A DNA stretch of 64,000 nt from positions 1,038,501 to 1,102,500 of the forward strand of contig CAJZBQ010000051.1 of NCBI GenBank assembly GCA_914767885.1, written 5' to 3'. The notes under the pieces were generated by a model, which had not been told where the DNA came from, searched no databases, and worked only from the letters and a program-made list of their open reading frames with translations. Positions 1 to 11,640 of this stretch are shown here, in pieces. Each line of letters starts with the position of its first letter. Position 1 is the first letter of the stretch. The DNA is from Blepharisma stoltei. Taxonomy: Eukaryota; Ciliophora; Heterotrichea; Heterotrichida; Blepharismidae. The translations under genes and the position numbers were made by a program.

Positions 1-1165
1 CACTTACGTCAACTCCCATAGAGCTGGTCCCAATTGACTCTAGCAGATCTTTATGAATGCTTTCATAATCTTCACTATACTCTTCAATACTTTCCTCAAT
101 GCTTTCTTCTGAATCAAAAACATCAGTTTTCTTAGGTGGTGGGGAGACTTGCTTTTTTGGAGGGCTCACTTGTCTTTGCTGCTTAGGTGGCTCATCTTCA
201 ACTAAGTCGTCAAAACCTTTAAAAGTTGCAGGCTTTTTCCCGACTTTTCCTAGAGGCGCTAGTTTAAATTTATCATTTGGATCAGTTTTTGGCTGCTCAA
301 TAGGCTTAGTTTCAATATTCTATTAAATGTTAATTGAAATTTAATAGATAATTATGTAGGGATAAATATTTGGAAATAAATTTGCCATTTTATAGTAAAA
401 AATATAACTTTTTTTGGCTCAGGCGGCTTTATTTCGGGTTCTTTTTTTACAGGCTCAACTACTTTGAAGTTTTCTATAGGTTTATCTGGGAATGCATAAA
501 TATCAGGTTTCGGCTCTTCTTTGCTTTTCCCTGAAAAAGTATACACTTTTTTAGAATTTTCTTCTAATAGAGCTTGAAATTTAGGAATAATTTGCCGGGG
601 TGGCTCTTCCTTTGCCACTTTGGCTGGGCTATTTATCCCAAATGGCGAATTTTGCCCTTTTAACTTTTCTAAAATCGTCATAAGTAAAGGCTTCTCAGGG
701 AGATTTTCTCTTGAAAAACATTTTCTCAGAGCCATTTGGTCAAAAAATAGTGTTTTTCGATAAAATATCTAACAAGAAAAAAATTTGATCCAAAGGCACC
801 TAGAAAATGTCTGCAGGGAAAAAATCATGACCAATAAGTAAAGGCTTCCCTTGTTCAAATCTAACACCAGTTTTTGTTTCTAATAAAATCCTATCTGCGT
901 TAGCTGAAGATAAATGCCCTTCTGGTATGAAAACTTCTAGCGTTGACTTAAATTTAGCGAATTCCAGAAATTCTCTGATGAGTTCTACACAAATTTTTCC
1001 TTCTTCAGATTCCATGATTTTTAAGCTTTCTGGCTTAAAAACTTGGCCTTTACCTGATTGAGATTCTAGAGCTTGGAGAACTTGGGATTTCAACTGAGCT
1101 TTGATTGAGTCTAGAATGCCTTTGGATTCGAGTGTTTTTATGATGTTTTCTTTCAAATCTCCCAT
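1..1165 (-). CDS. FOP/CEP43-like centrosomal protein, 3' end beyond window
   Basis: The first 85 residues resemble FGFR1OP (FOP/CEP43) and FOPNL/CEP20: a TLESKGILDSIKAQL helix, then ELIREFLEFAKFKSTLEVF, the LisH-like dimerisation region of the family, which acts at centrosomes and basal bodies. The ATG at 1165 is the first Met and aligns with the family start. Two interruptions (316-404 and 761-800) restore one frame when cut at TA. After the second join the protein continues through SRENLPEKPLLMTILEKLKG, comparable to the PLLLEVI part of FOP, then a Pro/Lys-rich middle and an acidic tail (EESIEESIEEYSEDYESI) like the acidic C-terminus of FOP. No stop is reached by position 1. A basal-body role would suit a ciliate but is inferred from the family only. 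Confidence 0.72.
316..404. mobile_element. IES, 89 bp, in FOP-like gene
   Basis: AT-rich segment with stops. Cutting between TA at 316-317 and TA at 405-406 joins PEPKKV to IETKPIEQPK in one minus-strand frame. Inferred from frame restoration; there is no paralogue here to compare. Confidence 0.65.
761..800. mobile_element. IES, 40 bp, in FOP-like gene
   Basis: The minus-strand frame stops at TAG just after PADIF. Removing 40 bp between TA at 761 and TA at 801 gives PADIFYRKTLFFDQMALRK and an open frame. Other TA pairs are possible, so the exact edges are less sure. Confidence 0.5.
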
Positions 1166-1335
1166 TTCTTATTTTTCGAAATATATATGAATTATTGATG
1201 AGTTAAAATAATCGATAATTATTTAATAATATAATAAATTTTATGTTGAAAATTTCTTAATTAATAAAAATGGGGATATATAATATCACAGCCAATTTAA
1301 ACACAATCTTAAATTCCTTTTTGAATGCCAGAGAA

Positions 1336-1690
1336 ATTAAAACGGTGACGTTGATAGAAGATAGACTCCTGAGCACACTTCTTATGGAGCAGATAGGACC
1401 CATCTGAATGAGCTGAAATATTGAATCTCCCACATTTTGATACGTTCGGGTTTGAGGAGCCTGTCGGGGAGGGAAACTCTATTTTTTTTCCCGAAGATTT
1501 TCTTGTCCTTGCCAGATGGTCTAGGCAGATTTTGCCTCCACTTAGTCTTGCTTATCAGGGCTAATGGGCCATCTGCAAGAAATGGCTCTAACCTAAGAGC
1601 TAATCATTGAGTTAGGTAAATTCATGCAGATGGGAGGGCAGTGGTCATCCACTTATGACCTTTTAACGCCTAGCTTAAATTTTTAAATGC
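1336..1690 (+). repeat. Degenerate SINE-like repeat, copy 1
   Basis: GC-richer block in otherwise AT-rich intergenic DNA. It opens with ATTAAAACGGTGACG, close to the head of the clearer SINE at 59857 (ACATTAAAATGGTGAAACG), and is partly repeated at about 1826-2112. No open frame or clear target duplication was found. Confidence 0.35.
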
Positions 1691-1825
1691 CAATATGAAT
1701 TTTAATTAGTAAGTTAATCCATGAAAAAATAAGAAAATAAGCTGGCAAGAGAATCTTTCTCAATTTGATACTATTAGAGCTGGATTAAAAATTAAATATA
1801 GGGAATATGCACTTATCAAGAGAAA

Positions 1826-2112
1826 TAAAAGGTGAAGTTAATGGAAGATAGATTCCGAGGTATTCCTGTGGAGCGCGTAGAACCAATTCCGATGACACTG
1901 AAATAATTTCAGGGTTGAGAGGGAAGTTCAAGGTTTCCTGTCCTTTTCAGATGGGGAGACAGGCTTGCCTCTACATCGTTGCTCCTTTTCTGGACCATCG
2001 GGGCACCCTCTAGATGTTGGATCTGTCCTGGGCAGCCAATACCTTGAAAAAGGTTTAAGTCGAAAATCCAAAAAGGCTGCCGTTTTTTTTCCTCATTTGA
2101 GCCTCAAATAGG
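1826..2112 (+). repeat. Degenerate SINE-like repeat, copy 2
   Basis: Its first 70 bp resemble the block at 1336 (shared order AGAAATAAAAGGTGAAGTT, then AGATAGA). It contains GC-rich pieces and no open frame. The rest of 1166-2595 is AT-rich with nothing recognisable. Confidence 0.35.
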
Positions 2113-2595
2113 TCATTCGTTATAAGAAGAGTAAATAAGTCTTTGAATTAAGCAAATTCATAAAATAAATGGTGCTCTATTTTGAAATCAGTTCTATTGA
2201 TCCTTAGACTTAGCATGCCTGATATCCTGCCATTAAAAATCCTCTCTGTAATTGATGGCTTTGTTAGCAATATAGAAGATGATATTATAATAGTTTAAAC
2301 TAAGCTAATAATTGAGCAAATTAAAAATCTTTGGAATTTATTGGCCTTGCTCTTGCTAGTATATATTAATTATTTTGCCCTTTTAAAACACAGTTCAAGA
2401 AATTATATGTAAAAGCTTAGCAAAGTAATTTTACGTATTTTTTGCAGCTAATAGTTAATTATAATTTAAATAGTAAAATTTTATTTAATTATTCTGAAAC
2501 CCACTCTAATTTCAAATTTAAAAAGCAATTCACAATCATCCGTCCTATTTTATTTTTCACCAAAATAATCCTTCTTATTCAGGAGAATCAATAAA

Positions 2596-3923
2596 ATGTC
2601 TATCGAAGAACTTCATGCTTCTGCAATCGAATTTATAATCTCTCATGTCCCTGAATGAGCCTCAGCAACTCTTGAAAATACCACATTAATCCGTTTAACA
2701 GGCAATTCAAACAAGGTCTATTTAGTCCAGACTACTTTAAATGTAACACCATCTAAGCTTATTTATCGTGTTTTTGGCCCTGACCATACCACAATAAAGT
2801 CTCGAGAACGCAAAATTTTTAATGCACTTTCCGTATTGGGACATGCCCCAAAGACGTATGGGGATTCTGAGATAGAAAGATTGGAAGATTTTTTGGAAGG
2901 GTTTGAGCATGTCCCAAGGACAATGTTCTATGACCCGCTGATACTAGAACTTGTAGCGAAAAAGCTGCGAGAGTTGCATTCTATTGATATAACTCACGCT
3001 TTGGAAGGAGAGCCTGTGATGGTTGAAGAAAATCCAAGAAGATGGAGAGAATATATAAGCCTGATTATAATAAATAGACTATGGTAGATTGAAGGAAAAA
3101 TTTTACGTTTAATAAAAACTTACATTAATGGCTTGCGAATTTAACTATATATAGTATACTATTTTAGAATATTTAAATAAATAAAAATTATTGAAAATAT
3201 AATATTGCAAAATAGCAAAATAGGTATAATTTAAGCAGGTTAGCTGAAAATCCGAACTTTATTCATGTAGAAGAAGCAAGAAGAGAAATCGAGGAATTAT
3301 TAAGTCCTCCTCTATGAGATATGTATCTGGATATACTTCCAAGGAACTCCCCTGTAGTATTTTCTCATCTTGATCCAAATCCTCTTAATTTCTTATGCAT
3401 TATTTCCAAAATTTTCTTATATTAATAATAGTAATATCCTAAATTAAATAAAAAAATAATTTAATTTTTTTTTCAAAAATAATCGCATTTTTACACATAA
3501 AGTATATACAACCCAGACCTCCAGGAAGTCTATTTTATTGATTTTGAGTTCTCTGGATACGGGTATCGAGGAATTGACATTGCCCAAGTTCTTGACGGAG
3601 TCCCTTATGATTTTTTGCATAAAGAATATCCTTTTTGGAAATATTATGAAGAATTGACGGTAAGTGACGATATTATTGAAAAATATGTGAGGGCTTATGG
3701 AGAAGGAGCTGAAATGTGGGTAGAAGTCAAAAGATGCTTGATAGCTTCACAATATATTTGGGCAACGTGGGGATTAGCTTCTTATAAAGGGCCTTCAAGT
3801 GGATATGATTATTTAGAATATTCGTTACAAAGGTTTAGAAGGTTTAAAGCAGAATATACAGCTTTTAAAGAAGTGGGTGCTGAGGAGTGGCTGGAGAGAG
3901 GAAGAAAGCGGTTTTCAGAATAA
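2596..3923 (+). CDS. Choline/ethanolamine kinase family, copy A
   Basis: Three exons (2596-3053, 3227-3395, 3507-3923) give 347 aa after removal of two TA-bounded IESs. The N-terminal lobe has LTGNSNKVYLVQ and a conserved Arg-Glu-Arg segment. The catalytic loop is VVFSHLDPNPLNFLY (HxD....N) and the metal site is VYFIDFEFSGYGYRGIDIA, the choline-kinase signature. The C-terminal SQYIWATWGLA and GYDYLEYSLQRF also match the choline kinase C-lobe. It should phosphorylate choline or ethanolamine with ATP in the first step of the CDP-choline/CDP-ethanolamine pathway; which substrate cannot be told. TGA is read as Trp at 2656 and in PPLWDMY. Copy B lies 0.65 kb downstream. Confidence 0.85.
3054..3226. 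mobile_element. IES, 173 bp, in choline kinase A
   Basis: TA at 3052-3053 and TA at 3225-3226 flank a stop-filled AT-rich segment. Removal gives WREYNLSRLAENPNF, aligning without gaps to WREFNNNRIETNPNL of copy B, which has no insertion at this point. Confidence 0.88.
3396..3506. mobile_element. IES, 111 bp, in choline kinase A
   Basis: Removing the segment between TA at 3394 and TA at 3505 gives NFLYNPDLQEVYFIDFE, matching NFLYNSQINQVYFVDFE of copy B, which is uninterrupted here. Confidence 0.88.
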
Positions 3924-4568
3924 TTAACCGTAATAATCGAACTATTTAACTATTTAATAAGGAAATAGATAGAAAAAATGATCAAAGCATTTTATTGGAA
4001 ATTGAGAAATTTTTTAATGAAGTAAAATAGCAAGATTTATATTTTATAATAAATTTGAATAATTTGTTTATTATTTGCTTTCAATTACCTTCCAAGTCGA
4101 TAATTTTTTAATTATCAAAAAAATTTTAAGATAAATTATATAAATTCCTTATATTATTGATAGGTTTTTGAGTTGTAAAAGATCTTACCTATTCTCTCTC
4201 TTAATAAAAAAGCTCCTAACAGTCTAAATTAAAGATGAGAAAAAAGGCAACAAAAGTTATAAAATTTCTTTTGCATTTTAATAGCCTTCTGAAGTCAATT
4301 TTTACTAAAAATTCCTTACTTATTTTTCCTTAACCTTTAAGATATAAGCCCAGACATAAAAGCCAATTTTACTCCTTCTAAAAAAGTTCAGTAAATTTTT
4401 GAAAAAGTTATGATAATCTTTTAATACTTTGCCTATTAAAATCCTTTATTAGCGCAAATTAAATCCTCACCTCTTACGAAATATCTCTTAAAATTTGCAA
4501 AATAATTTAAAATTTTTTATCTTTCAGTCTTTTTAATCGCCATAACAAAGGCGAATTTATATTTAAAA

Positions 4569-5885
4569 ATGTCAATTGAAGAGCACCATGTGTCCGCTGT
4601 CGAATTCATTAAAACACATATAAGAGCATGGCGCTTTGCGACTTTAGAAAATACCTCAATAACTCTATTGACTGGTAATTCTAATCGTGTATATCTTGTT
4701 CAGACAACCCTTAATATTTCTCCGTCAAAACTAATATACCGTGTATTTGGTCCTGATTATATCACAAATAAATCAAGAGAGAGACGAATTTATAGTAAAC
4801 TTTCATCACTAGGCTATGCCCCGAAAAATTACGGGGAAAGCACCCGTGAGCGCATAGAGCATTTCCTTGATGGCTTTGGGCATTTGTCGAGAAATATGTT
4901 GCATGACCCTGTAATCATTGACCAAGTGGCAAAAAGACTGAGAGTTATACACTCAATTGACATGAATGAAGTACTTGGAGGGGAAACTATTATGACTGAT
5001 GAAAATGGGGATTGATGAATTATTATACTTTTTAGTGATAGGATTATATAGAAATATACTTAATTACTGAAGGACTTATTTAGTGAATAGACAATTATAA
5101 ATTTTTTTTTAATTAAAAATAACTAAAAATATTTTTTTTTAATGAAAATCCTAGAAGGTGGAGAGAGTTTAATAACAACAGAATCGAAACAAATCCAAAC
5201 TTGATTCACAAACCTGAAGCGAGAGGTGAAATTTTAGAACTGCTAACCTGTCAGCAATGGGAAGCTTACCAAAATATTTTACCTCGAAATTCACCAGTAG
5301 TTTATTCACATCTTGATCCTTCACCAATAAACTTCCTCTACAATTCACAGATTAATCAAGTTTATTTTGTGGATTTCGAGTTTTCTGGACTTAGTTATAG
5401 AAGCATGGACTTTGGCTTACTATTCTCTTAATTAATAAATATCCCCAATTCTTAATGTCCTTTAAATCATTTTTTTATTTATTTTCAAATAATTATTGCT
5501 TTATATTTTGTAGAAATTTTTATTTATAGGAATATTAAATGAAATTACTTATGACTTTTTATATGATAAATTCCCATATTGGAAATACTGCGAAGAATTA
5601 AAAGCTACTGATGAAATTGTGGAACGCTATGTCAGAGCTTATGGAGAAGGCGCTGAAATGTGGGTAGAAGTAAAGCAAAGCTTAATAGCCAGTAACTATA
5701 TATGGGCTATGTGGAGTTTGGCTTCTTATAAAGGCCCAAGTGAAGGCTATGACTTTTTGGAATATGCATTGACTAGGTACAGAAGGTTTAAAAATGAGTA
5801 TCAGCAATATTTAGAAAATGGAGGACTTGAAGGACTTGTACGAAGGTCAAGAGAAATTTTCACAGTAGAAAATGAAAACAATTAA
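4569..5885 (+). CDS. Choline/ethanolamine kinase family, copy B
   Basis: Tandem paralogue of copy A; exons 4569-5006, 5150-5422 and 5538-5885 encode 352 aa. It keeps LLTGNSNRVYLVQ, the catalytic SHLDPSPINFLY, VYFVDFEFSGLSYRSMDF and the C-lobe ASNYIWAMWSLASYKGP. The ATG at 4569 aligns with the start of copy A (MSIEEHHVSA against MSIEELHASA). Its two IESs are at different places from those of copy A, so the pairs acted as mutual controls for locating junctions. Likely a cytosolic lipid-head-group kinase; substrate preference is not visible. Confidence 0.85.
5007..5149. mobile_element. IES, about 143 bp, in choline kinase B, possibly not TA-bounded
   Basis: The segment lies between two copies of ATGAAAAT (4999-5006 and 5142-5149). 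Collapsing to one copy gives ETIMTDENPRRW, the same length as copy A. An alternative TA-bounded cut (4993-5141) is also in frame but loses two residues. Confidence 0.7.
5423..5537. mobile_element. IES, 115 bp, in choline kinase B
   Basis: Cutting between TA at 5421 and TA at 5536 gives MDFGLLNEITYDFLYDKFP, the same length as IDIAQVLDGVPYDFLHKEYP in copy A, which is continuous here. Confidence 0.85.
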
Positions 5886-6962
5886 ATAACTTTCCAAAAA
5901 TGATAAAAATCATAAGTTTTTTCTAGAATATTTTAATAATTTTTATTTACTAATAAAAAACAATAGCTTGTTTTTCCCCCCTCTATTAATTCCAGAATTT
6001 TTTAATTTTAAAATTTATTTGCTAATATGTAATTGCCTAAAATATAGTGTTTTATAATATTAATCACGATAATTTCAATTACAAAGAAGAAAAATCTTTA
6101 TGAGCCATAAAAATATTTTTAGAAATTTAAGTTATTATATTTTATCTTTATTTTTTAACAATAATCACTTCTTGGCCATGTGATTGCTGGAATCTTTGGC
6201 TATTTTGCGACATAAATCCCATTGCGTATCTAGGTTTAGAATGTTTCAAAACGAGTTTCAAGCATTCTTAAAAATGAAGGGTTTAAAGAGCAATACGAAG
6301 TTCAATACAAATTTTGACTATTGATATTAAAAATAGCAAATTATCAAAAATTAAGCAACATTAATAAAATTTATAGTTTAATCATACTTTGTATTTATAT
6401 AGCCCGAACTCAGATTATATAAAAAAACTATCAAAAATTTTATAATTATGAAAAACAATAAAATACTCGAAGCTTATTTTTTCTTCCTCTGTTCATGTCT
6501 AAAATATTTATCTCGAAATCTATATTCTTACTCTCCCCTCAGTGAGGGAACAAACAATTTTGTTCAGGTATTTTTTTTGAAATTATATATAAATTTTGTA
6601 TTAATTTTTTATGTTAAATTTAAAAAAATCTCAATTTGAAAGCAAATATTAATTTAATTTGTAAAATTTATCTCTTAAAATGCAAGCTATTTAAAATTTA
6701 AACAAAATTACCTAGAAATTTCATTATATAATTATCGCTTATATATCATCATCATTTTTTTTATATTGAAAAAATTTTTGTTCACTATAGAGGGTGAGTT
6801 TTTTTGTGTAAAAAATAGGGATTTTTTCAATGGGTTTGTTCGCCCATGGAGAGAGTTTAGAAGATTTTATCGCATTATTTCTTTGAAAAATAATAAACAA
6901 AAATAGTTTAATTTGGTTGTTATTGCTAAATTTATTAGTTTATTCGATTGAAAAGCATATGA
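5886..6962. other. Intergenic, start of segmental duplication block A
   Basis: No gene seen. From about 5950 the sequence parallels 9580-10060 upstream of the related tetraspan gene. It carries a CTCCCC-terminal MITE at 6528-6859; block B retains only a short internal remnant of that element. Confidence 0.6.
6528..6859. mobile_element. CTCCCC-terminal MITE, family 1
   Basis: Flanked by TTA on both sides (6528-6530 and 6857-6859). The left end is a hairpin of the GAACAAA arm. The right end carries two arm copies in line around a spacer similar to the one at 15344-15430. The core is AT-rich and no transposase is present. Confidence 0.6.
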
Positions 6963-8240
6963 CTATTGCTGGTAGCCATAAAATTGCTGAGGTTGGCCAT
7001 ATGGCTGCTGTGGTTGAACATATGGCTGACCATATGGTTGCACATAAGGCTGTTGTATATATCCTTGAGGATTTTGAGGAACAAATCCAATAACATTCAC
7101 ATTATTCCCTAAAGGCGCATTTATTTCAGCTTTATTTCTAGCTTCCACCAGCTCTTTATGCCCTGCTTGAAAAACAGCAATAAAAATGATAACAAAAATA
7201 GGCATCAAAATCATCAAAGCTAAAGCTATTTTAGCTCCATCCTTTGCGCATAGATCAGGGACTTGTGAAAAAGTCCCATCCCAATCACAGCTCCCGCTGT
7301 ACTTGGCTCTTGCTTCAGTAATCCAAATTATTGTTGCTGCATAATGAAAACCTATCATTGCGATTGCTTGTATATATGGCCTACTCAGACTCTTTACTCT
7401 TGCTTTCCCTATATAAATCCATTGAAAAAAGGAATAAGTCCAGAGAAGCAGGCATAAAAACGCAAGGGCTTCTCCTACACTCATATAAATGCTTCCTTCA
7501 TATAAACTATCGATTACTTTGCAAATTCCGAAATCTCGCCATTGGTCGTTGTCACAGTTATCTTTCCAGTAGTCATGCCAAAATTTATTGACATTTGTGG
7601 TCCCAGAGGTTCCATTAATTGGATTTATATTAAGATAAAGTGAGCTGTTAGTCCTACACAGGGACGGGAATTTTCACCCCTGCATTCTCATCATCCTCGG
7701 TAGACTCTGGCAGACACCTTCCTCGCCACAGGCAAGGATGGAACTACCGTTCTTGGCTTCCATGATTCCTCGAGCCTATAGGGCAAAACTCCCAGTTTCT
7801 CGTTAGGAAGATGTCACCTCTTGAGCCCTACTAGAGAGATTTTATCGTCCTCTCGGTGCTTTTGCTGGTCTTGCTCTTTCCAAATATGGTCTCGGAGGCA
7901 AAAACTTGAAGTCCCAGCGATTAGCTCCTATGGCCCGAGAAAAACCTAGCCTGATATGCACAAAGGATTATAGCCTCTTTCCGCCCATCCCTTCAAACTG
8001 GACGATTGCCTACTGATGTTGAAGAAAAAGGTCAGGCTTTCTGTTCCACCATTTTTGCATATATCCAGTAATTTGGAAAAGTGACCCTTTCATCAAGCCA
8101 CTAGGGCCGAGTTCAACCCATTTGGTTGTTAATATGCAGGCGACCATAAGTATGCATGTCAAAAGCTGGGAAAGAGAAATCAGTGCCCACCAAACCCGGC
8201 AATCGATATTGAAAATTTTTGGAATCCGAGCAAATGGCAT
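6963..8240 (-). CDS. Four-helix membrane protein, copy T1
   Basis: Joining across the IES at 7618-8070 gives 274 aa starting MPFARIPKIFN. Hydrophobic segments lie near residues 18-40, 105-125, 145-165 and 190-212. Two loops carry Cys pairs (KDNCDNDQW...GICK and GSCDWDGTFSQVPDLCAKDG), suggesting disulfide-bonded external loops. The C-terminal tail is rich in Pro, Gln and Tyr (repeats like QPYGQPYVQP). The layout is tetraspan, claudin-like in outline only; I do not recognise the family. It ends in TAG at 6963. Copies T2, T3 and T5 lie downstream on the same strand. Confidence 0.75.
7618..8070. mobile_element. IES, 453 bp, containing a degenerate SINE
   Basis: TA at 7616-7617 and TA at 8069-8070. 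Removal gives the sequence of paralogue T2 across the join (GLMKGSLFQINGTSG against GLMKGSLFKINGTSG). The interior is GC-rich and carries the motif CCCAGTTTCTCG shared with the SINE copies at 20879 and 63812. Confidence 0.85.
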
Positions 8241-8914
8241 ATTATAACTTGTGATTAGAAAAAGGATTTTTATAGAAATGAAGATTTATATGATATAAAT
8301 TATTAAAATAGGACATTTGGCTATTTGATAATTTTAAAAATTATTTATATTGATTTGTCTTTTATATCTACGTAAAAATGATAATTTTTAGAATTTTGGG
8401 TTAGTTATTATGCCATGAGTTAACTTTTATAGAATTAGCTCTAATAAAGACTGATTAACTTTTGGTAGCAAAGGATTAATATTAATTATTAATTTTTCTA
8501 TTGTTTTTTTGCATGAAACATAAAGTTTTGGACTGTTTTCTATAAAAATTAAAGCAAATATCTAGTTATGTTCAAATGTTTGATACTTAATAATCCTTGA
8601 TCTGCTGAAAAGTATAAAAAATGTAGAGTGCACAACTGAAAGTGTCAGCTTAAGAAGATATTACCCGATAATTAAGATTATGAGATTGAAATAAATGATC
8701 AATAATATCGGACTTTTAGATGCACTACTATGTCAAGCACTTCCATTATAAAGATTTTTATTTGCTATCTAAAAATTACTTTGATAGCTCACAATAGCTA
8801 TAAATGCAATTGTAATATTCAATAATTTCGCCTTTAATTTTTTCAGCAAAAACAAGATTTATTCTAATAAAACAAATTTAACTGCTAAAACAATGCCAAA
8901 ATAAGAGAAAATAC
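8241..8914. other. Intergenic, duplicated
   Basis: AT-rich, paralogous to 10850-11460. I see no gene; the two copies differ by scattered substitutions and small indels. Confidence 0.5.
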
Positions 8915-9271
8915 AAGGGTTTCAATTGAGAAAAAGGTCCTTCTTAATCTCTATGTGGAATCTTCTCCTGCTTGAGCCAAAAAAGTGACTATAAATTGTT
9001 AAAAAGTTAATGAATAATAATTTATTTAAACTAGCGCTGCCATTAGAAAGCTGGATATTGCTGAGTTTTATTTTAAATTGAATTAAAATTACGAGGAATT
9101 CTCTAAGATACATCATGCTCCCTTTTAAGAAATGGGGCTTTAGTTCAACCCAGCGATTAGTAAAAATTGACCAAAGCATGAGGGTAAAGATCAGAGCCTG
9201 TTATGCTCGAATATTGCCCACCAAATCCTATGGTCAAGCTTGAGTATTTTTGGAATCTGTACGAATGGCAT
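8915..9271 (-). pseudogene. Tetraspan fossil T4
   Basis: Starts MPFVQIPKILKLDHRIWWAIF like T5, then loses frame in the first membrane helix; later pieces such as FTNRWVELK and KGSMMYLREF are in another frame. Loops, helices 2-4 and the tail are missing. The 3' part is the duplicated segment shared with the end of T3. It is a decayed copy, not an IES-split gene, since no TA pair restores the family sequence. Confidence 0.6.
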
Positions 9272-9579
9272 ATATTTATTTTCCCTATTAAATTAATCAT
9301 ACATTGATAAATATTTATTTATTTTAAGATTTTTTATTTAATTTAAATAAACTTAGAATATATCTAATACAAAAATCATGGAGAGAAAATGCAAAAATGA
9401 CTAAAAGAGCTTAATATCATAAAAAATTATAATTTATAAAAAATTGTAAGCTATCAAGATACGATCACAAATGAAATCAAAGAATGATATCATTTAAGTG
9501 AATTTTAAAATTATTTTACAAAAAAACATAAATATAGTAAAATTTTTAAATGTAATTTAAGAAATTCCGATAAGCCAAG

Positions 9580-11640
9580 AATAGCTTATGTTTACCCCCT
9601 CTATTAATTCCAGAAGTTTTTTAATTTAAAATTTATTTAATAATTTATAATTGCCGAAAATATAGTAGTTTTATAATATTTATTGCGCTAATTTCAATTA
9701 CAAAGTAGAAAAAACTATAGGTTTTGGAATTTAATAGAATTATTAAGCTTATATATTTGTCTTTAATTTTTAACAATAATCACTTCCAATTGGCCATATT
9801 ACTGCTCGAATCCTTAGCTATTTTGCGGTATAAATCCCACCAACATTAAAATTCGTATTGCGTATCTAGATTTAGGATTTTCAAAATGGGTTTCAAGCAT
9901 TTTAAAAAATGAAGGATTTAAAGACTTATACGAAGTTCAATACAAACTTTTACTATTAAATATCAAAAATTAAGCACAATTTATTGTTTAATCATACTTT
10001 GTATTTATAGCCCGAACTCAGGTTATATAAAAAAACTATCAAAAATTTTATAATTATGAAAACCAATAAAATATTCCAAGATTATTTTTCTTTAATTATA
10101 CTAATTATTGCTTATATATCAAAATATTGCTAAACTTATTAGTTTATTCCGTTGAAAAGAAATCACTCGCTAAAGACTCATTTATTTCAGCTTGATTTCT
10201 AGCTTCCACCAGCTCTTTATATCCTGCTTGAAAAATAACAATAAACACCACAACAACAAGAGGCATTACAATCATCAAAGCTAAAGCTACTTCAGCTTCT
10301 TTCTTTGCGCATAGATCAGGGACTTGTGAAAAAGTCCCATCCCAATCACAGCTCCCGCTATATTTGACTTTTGCTTCAGTAATCCATATTATTGTTCCTG
10401 CATAATGAAAACCTATCATTGCGATTGCTTGCATATATGGCCTATGCAGACTCTTTGCTCTTCCTTTCCCTATATAAATCCATTGAAAAAAGGAATAAGT
10501 CCAGAGAAGCAGACATAAAATTGCTAGGACTTCTCCTACACTCATATAAATGCTTCCAGCATATAAACTATCGATTACTTTGCAAATTCCGAAATCTCGC
10601 CATTGGTCGTTGTCACAGTTATCTTTCCAGTAGTCGTGCCAATATTTATTGACATCTGTGCTCCCAGAGGTTCCATTAATTTTGAAAAGAGATCCTTTCA
10701 TCAAGCCACTAGGGCCGAGTTCAACCCATTCGTTTAATAATAGGCAGCCGACCATAGAGATGCATATCGAAAGCTGGTTAAGAAAAAGCATTGCCCACCA
10801 AAACCGGTTGTCGCAAACTAAAATGTTTGGAATCCGAGCAAATGGCATATTTTAATTTGTGAAGGATTTTTATAGAAATGAAGATTTATATTATATAATT
10901 TATTCACCAGGTTGTGAAAATAGGACATTTGGCTATTTGATAATTTTAAAGATCGTTTATATTGGTTTGTCTTTTATAGTCTACGTAAAAAGATAACTTT
11001 TAGAATTTTCGGTTAGTTATTATACCATGAGTTAACTTTATAGAATTAACATTAATAAAGACTGATTAACTTTTGGTAGCAAGGGATTAATATTAATTAT
11101 TAATTTTTCTATTGTTTTTTGTATGAAACATAAAGTTTTGCACTGTTTTCTATAAAAATTAAACCATATATCTAATTATGTTCAAATATTTGATGCTTAA
11201 TAATTCTTGGTCTGCTGAAAAGGATAAAAATGTAGAGTGCACACCTGAAAGTGTCAACTTAAGAAGATATTACCCGATAATTGAGATTATAATATTGAAA
11301 ATAAATGATAAATAATATAGGATGTTTAGATGCGCTACTATGCCAAGCACTTTCATTATATAGATTAATATTTATTATCTAAAGATTATTTTGATAGCTC
11401 ACAATAGCTATAAATGCAATTGTTTCCTTTTATTGTTTTAGATTTATTTTAACAAATTTAACTGTTAAAAAATGCCAAAATAAGAGAAAATACAAGGGTT
11501 TCAATTGAGAAAAAGTTCATTCTTAATCTCTATGTGGAATCTTCTCCTGCTTGAGCCAAAAAAGTGACTATAAATTCTAAAAAAGTTAATGAATAATAAT
11601 TTATTTAAACTAGCGCTGCCCCTGGAGAACTGGATATTGC
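9580..11640. repeat. Segmental duplication, block B
   Basis: Second copy of the block at 5950-9010, in the same orientation. It contains T2 and ends inside the 3' end of T3, so the duplication breakpoint lies in coding sequence. Confidence 0.7.
10144..10848 (-). CDS. Four-helix membrane protein, copy T2
   Basis: Uninterrupted 234 aa, close to T1 over the whole membrane region (MPFARIPNILV, FFQWIYIGKGRAKSL, GSCDWDGTFSQVPDLCAK). It lacks the IES found in T1 and also lacks the Pro/Gln-rich tail, ending in NESLASDFFSTE. Four hydrophobic helices and the paired Cys loops are intact. The short tail could be a real isoform difference or a truncation after duplication. Confidence 0.75.
   Translation of the reverse strand: MPFARIPNILVCDNRFWWAMLFLNQLSICISMVGCLLLNEWVELGPSGLMKGSLFKINGTSGSTDVNKYWHDYWKDNCDNDQWRDFGICKVIDSLYAGSIYMSVGEVLAILCLLLWTYSFFQWIYIGKGRAKSLHRPYMQAIAMIGFHYAGTIIWITEAKVKYSGSCDWDGTFSQVPDLCAKKEAEVALALMIVMPLVVVVFIVIFQAGYKELVEARNQAEINESLASDFFSTE

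Larger units (their letters stand above)
5950..9010. repeat. Segmental duplication, block A
   Basis: Aligns in order with block B at about 9580-11600: the upstream AT-rich part, the tetraspan coding region, the shared region downstream of the gene start, and the 3' fragment ending near CTAGCGCTGCC. Block A has two insertions (6528-6859 and 7618-8070) that block B lacks or has lost. Confidence 0.7.

Noticed and set aside
6448-6639. 63-codon ORF upstream of T1
   Set aside because: Overlaps the end of a MITE and is Phe/Leu/Lys-rich from AT-rich DNA.
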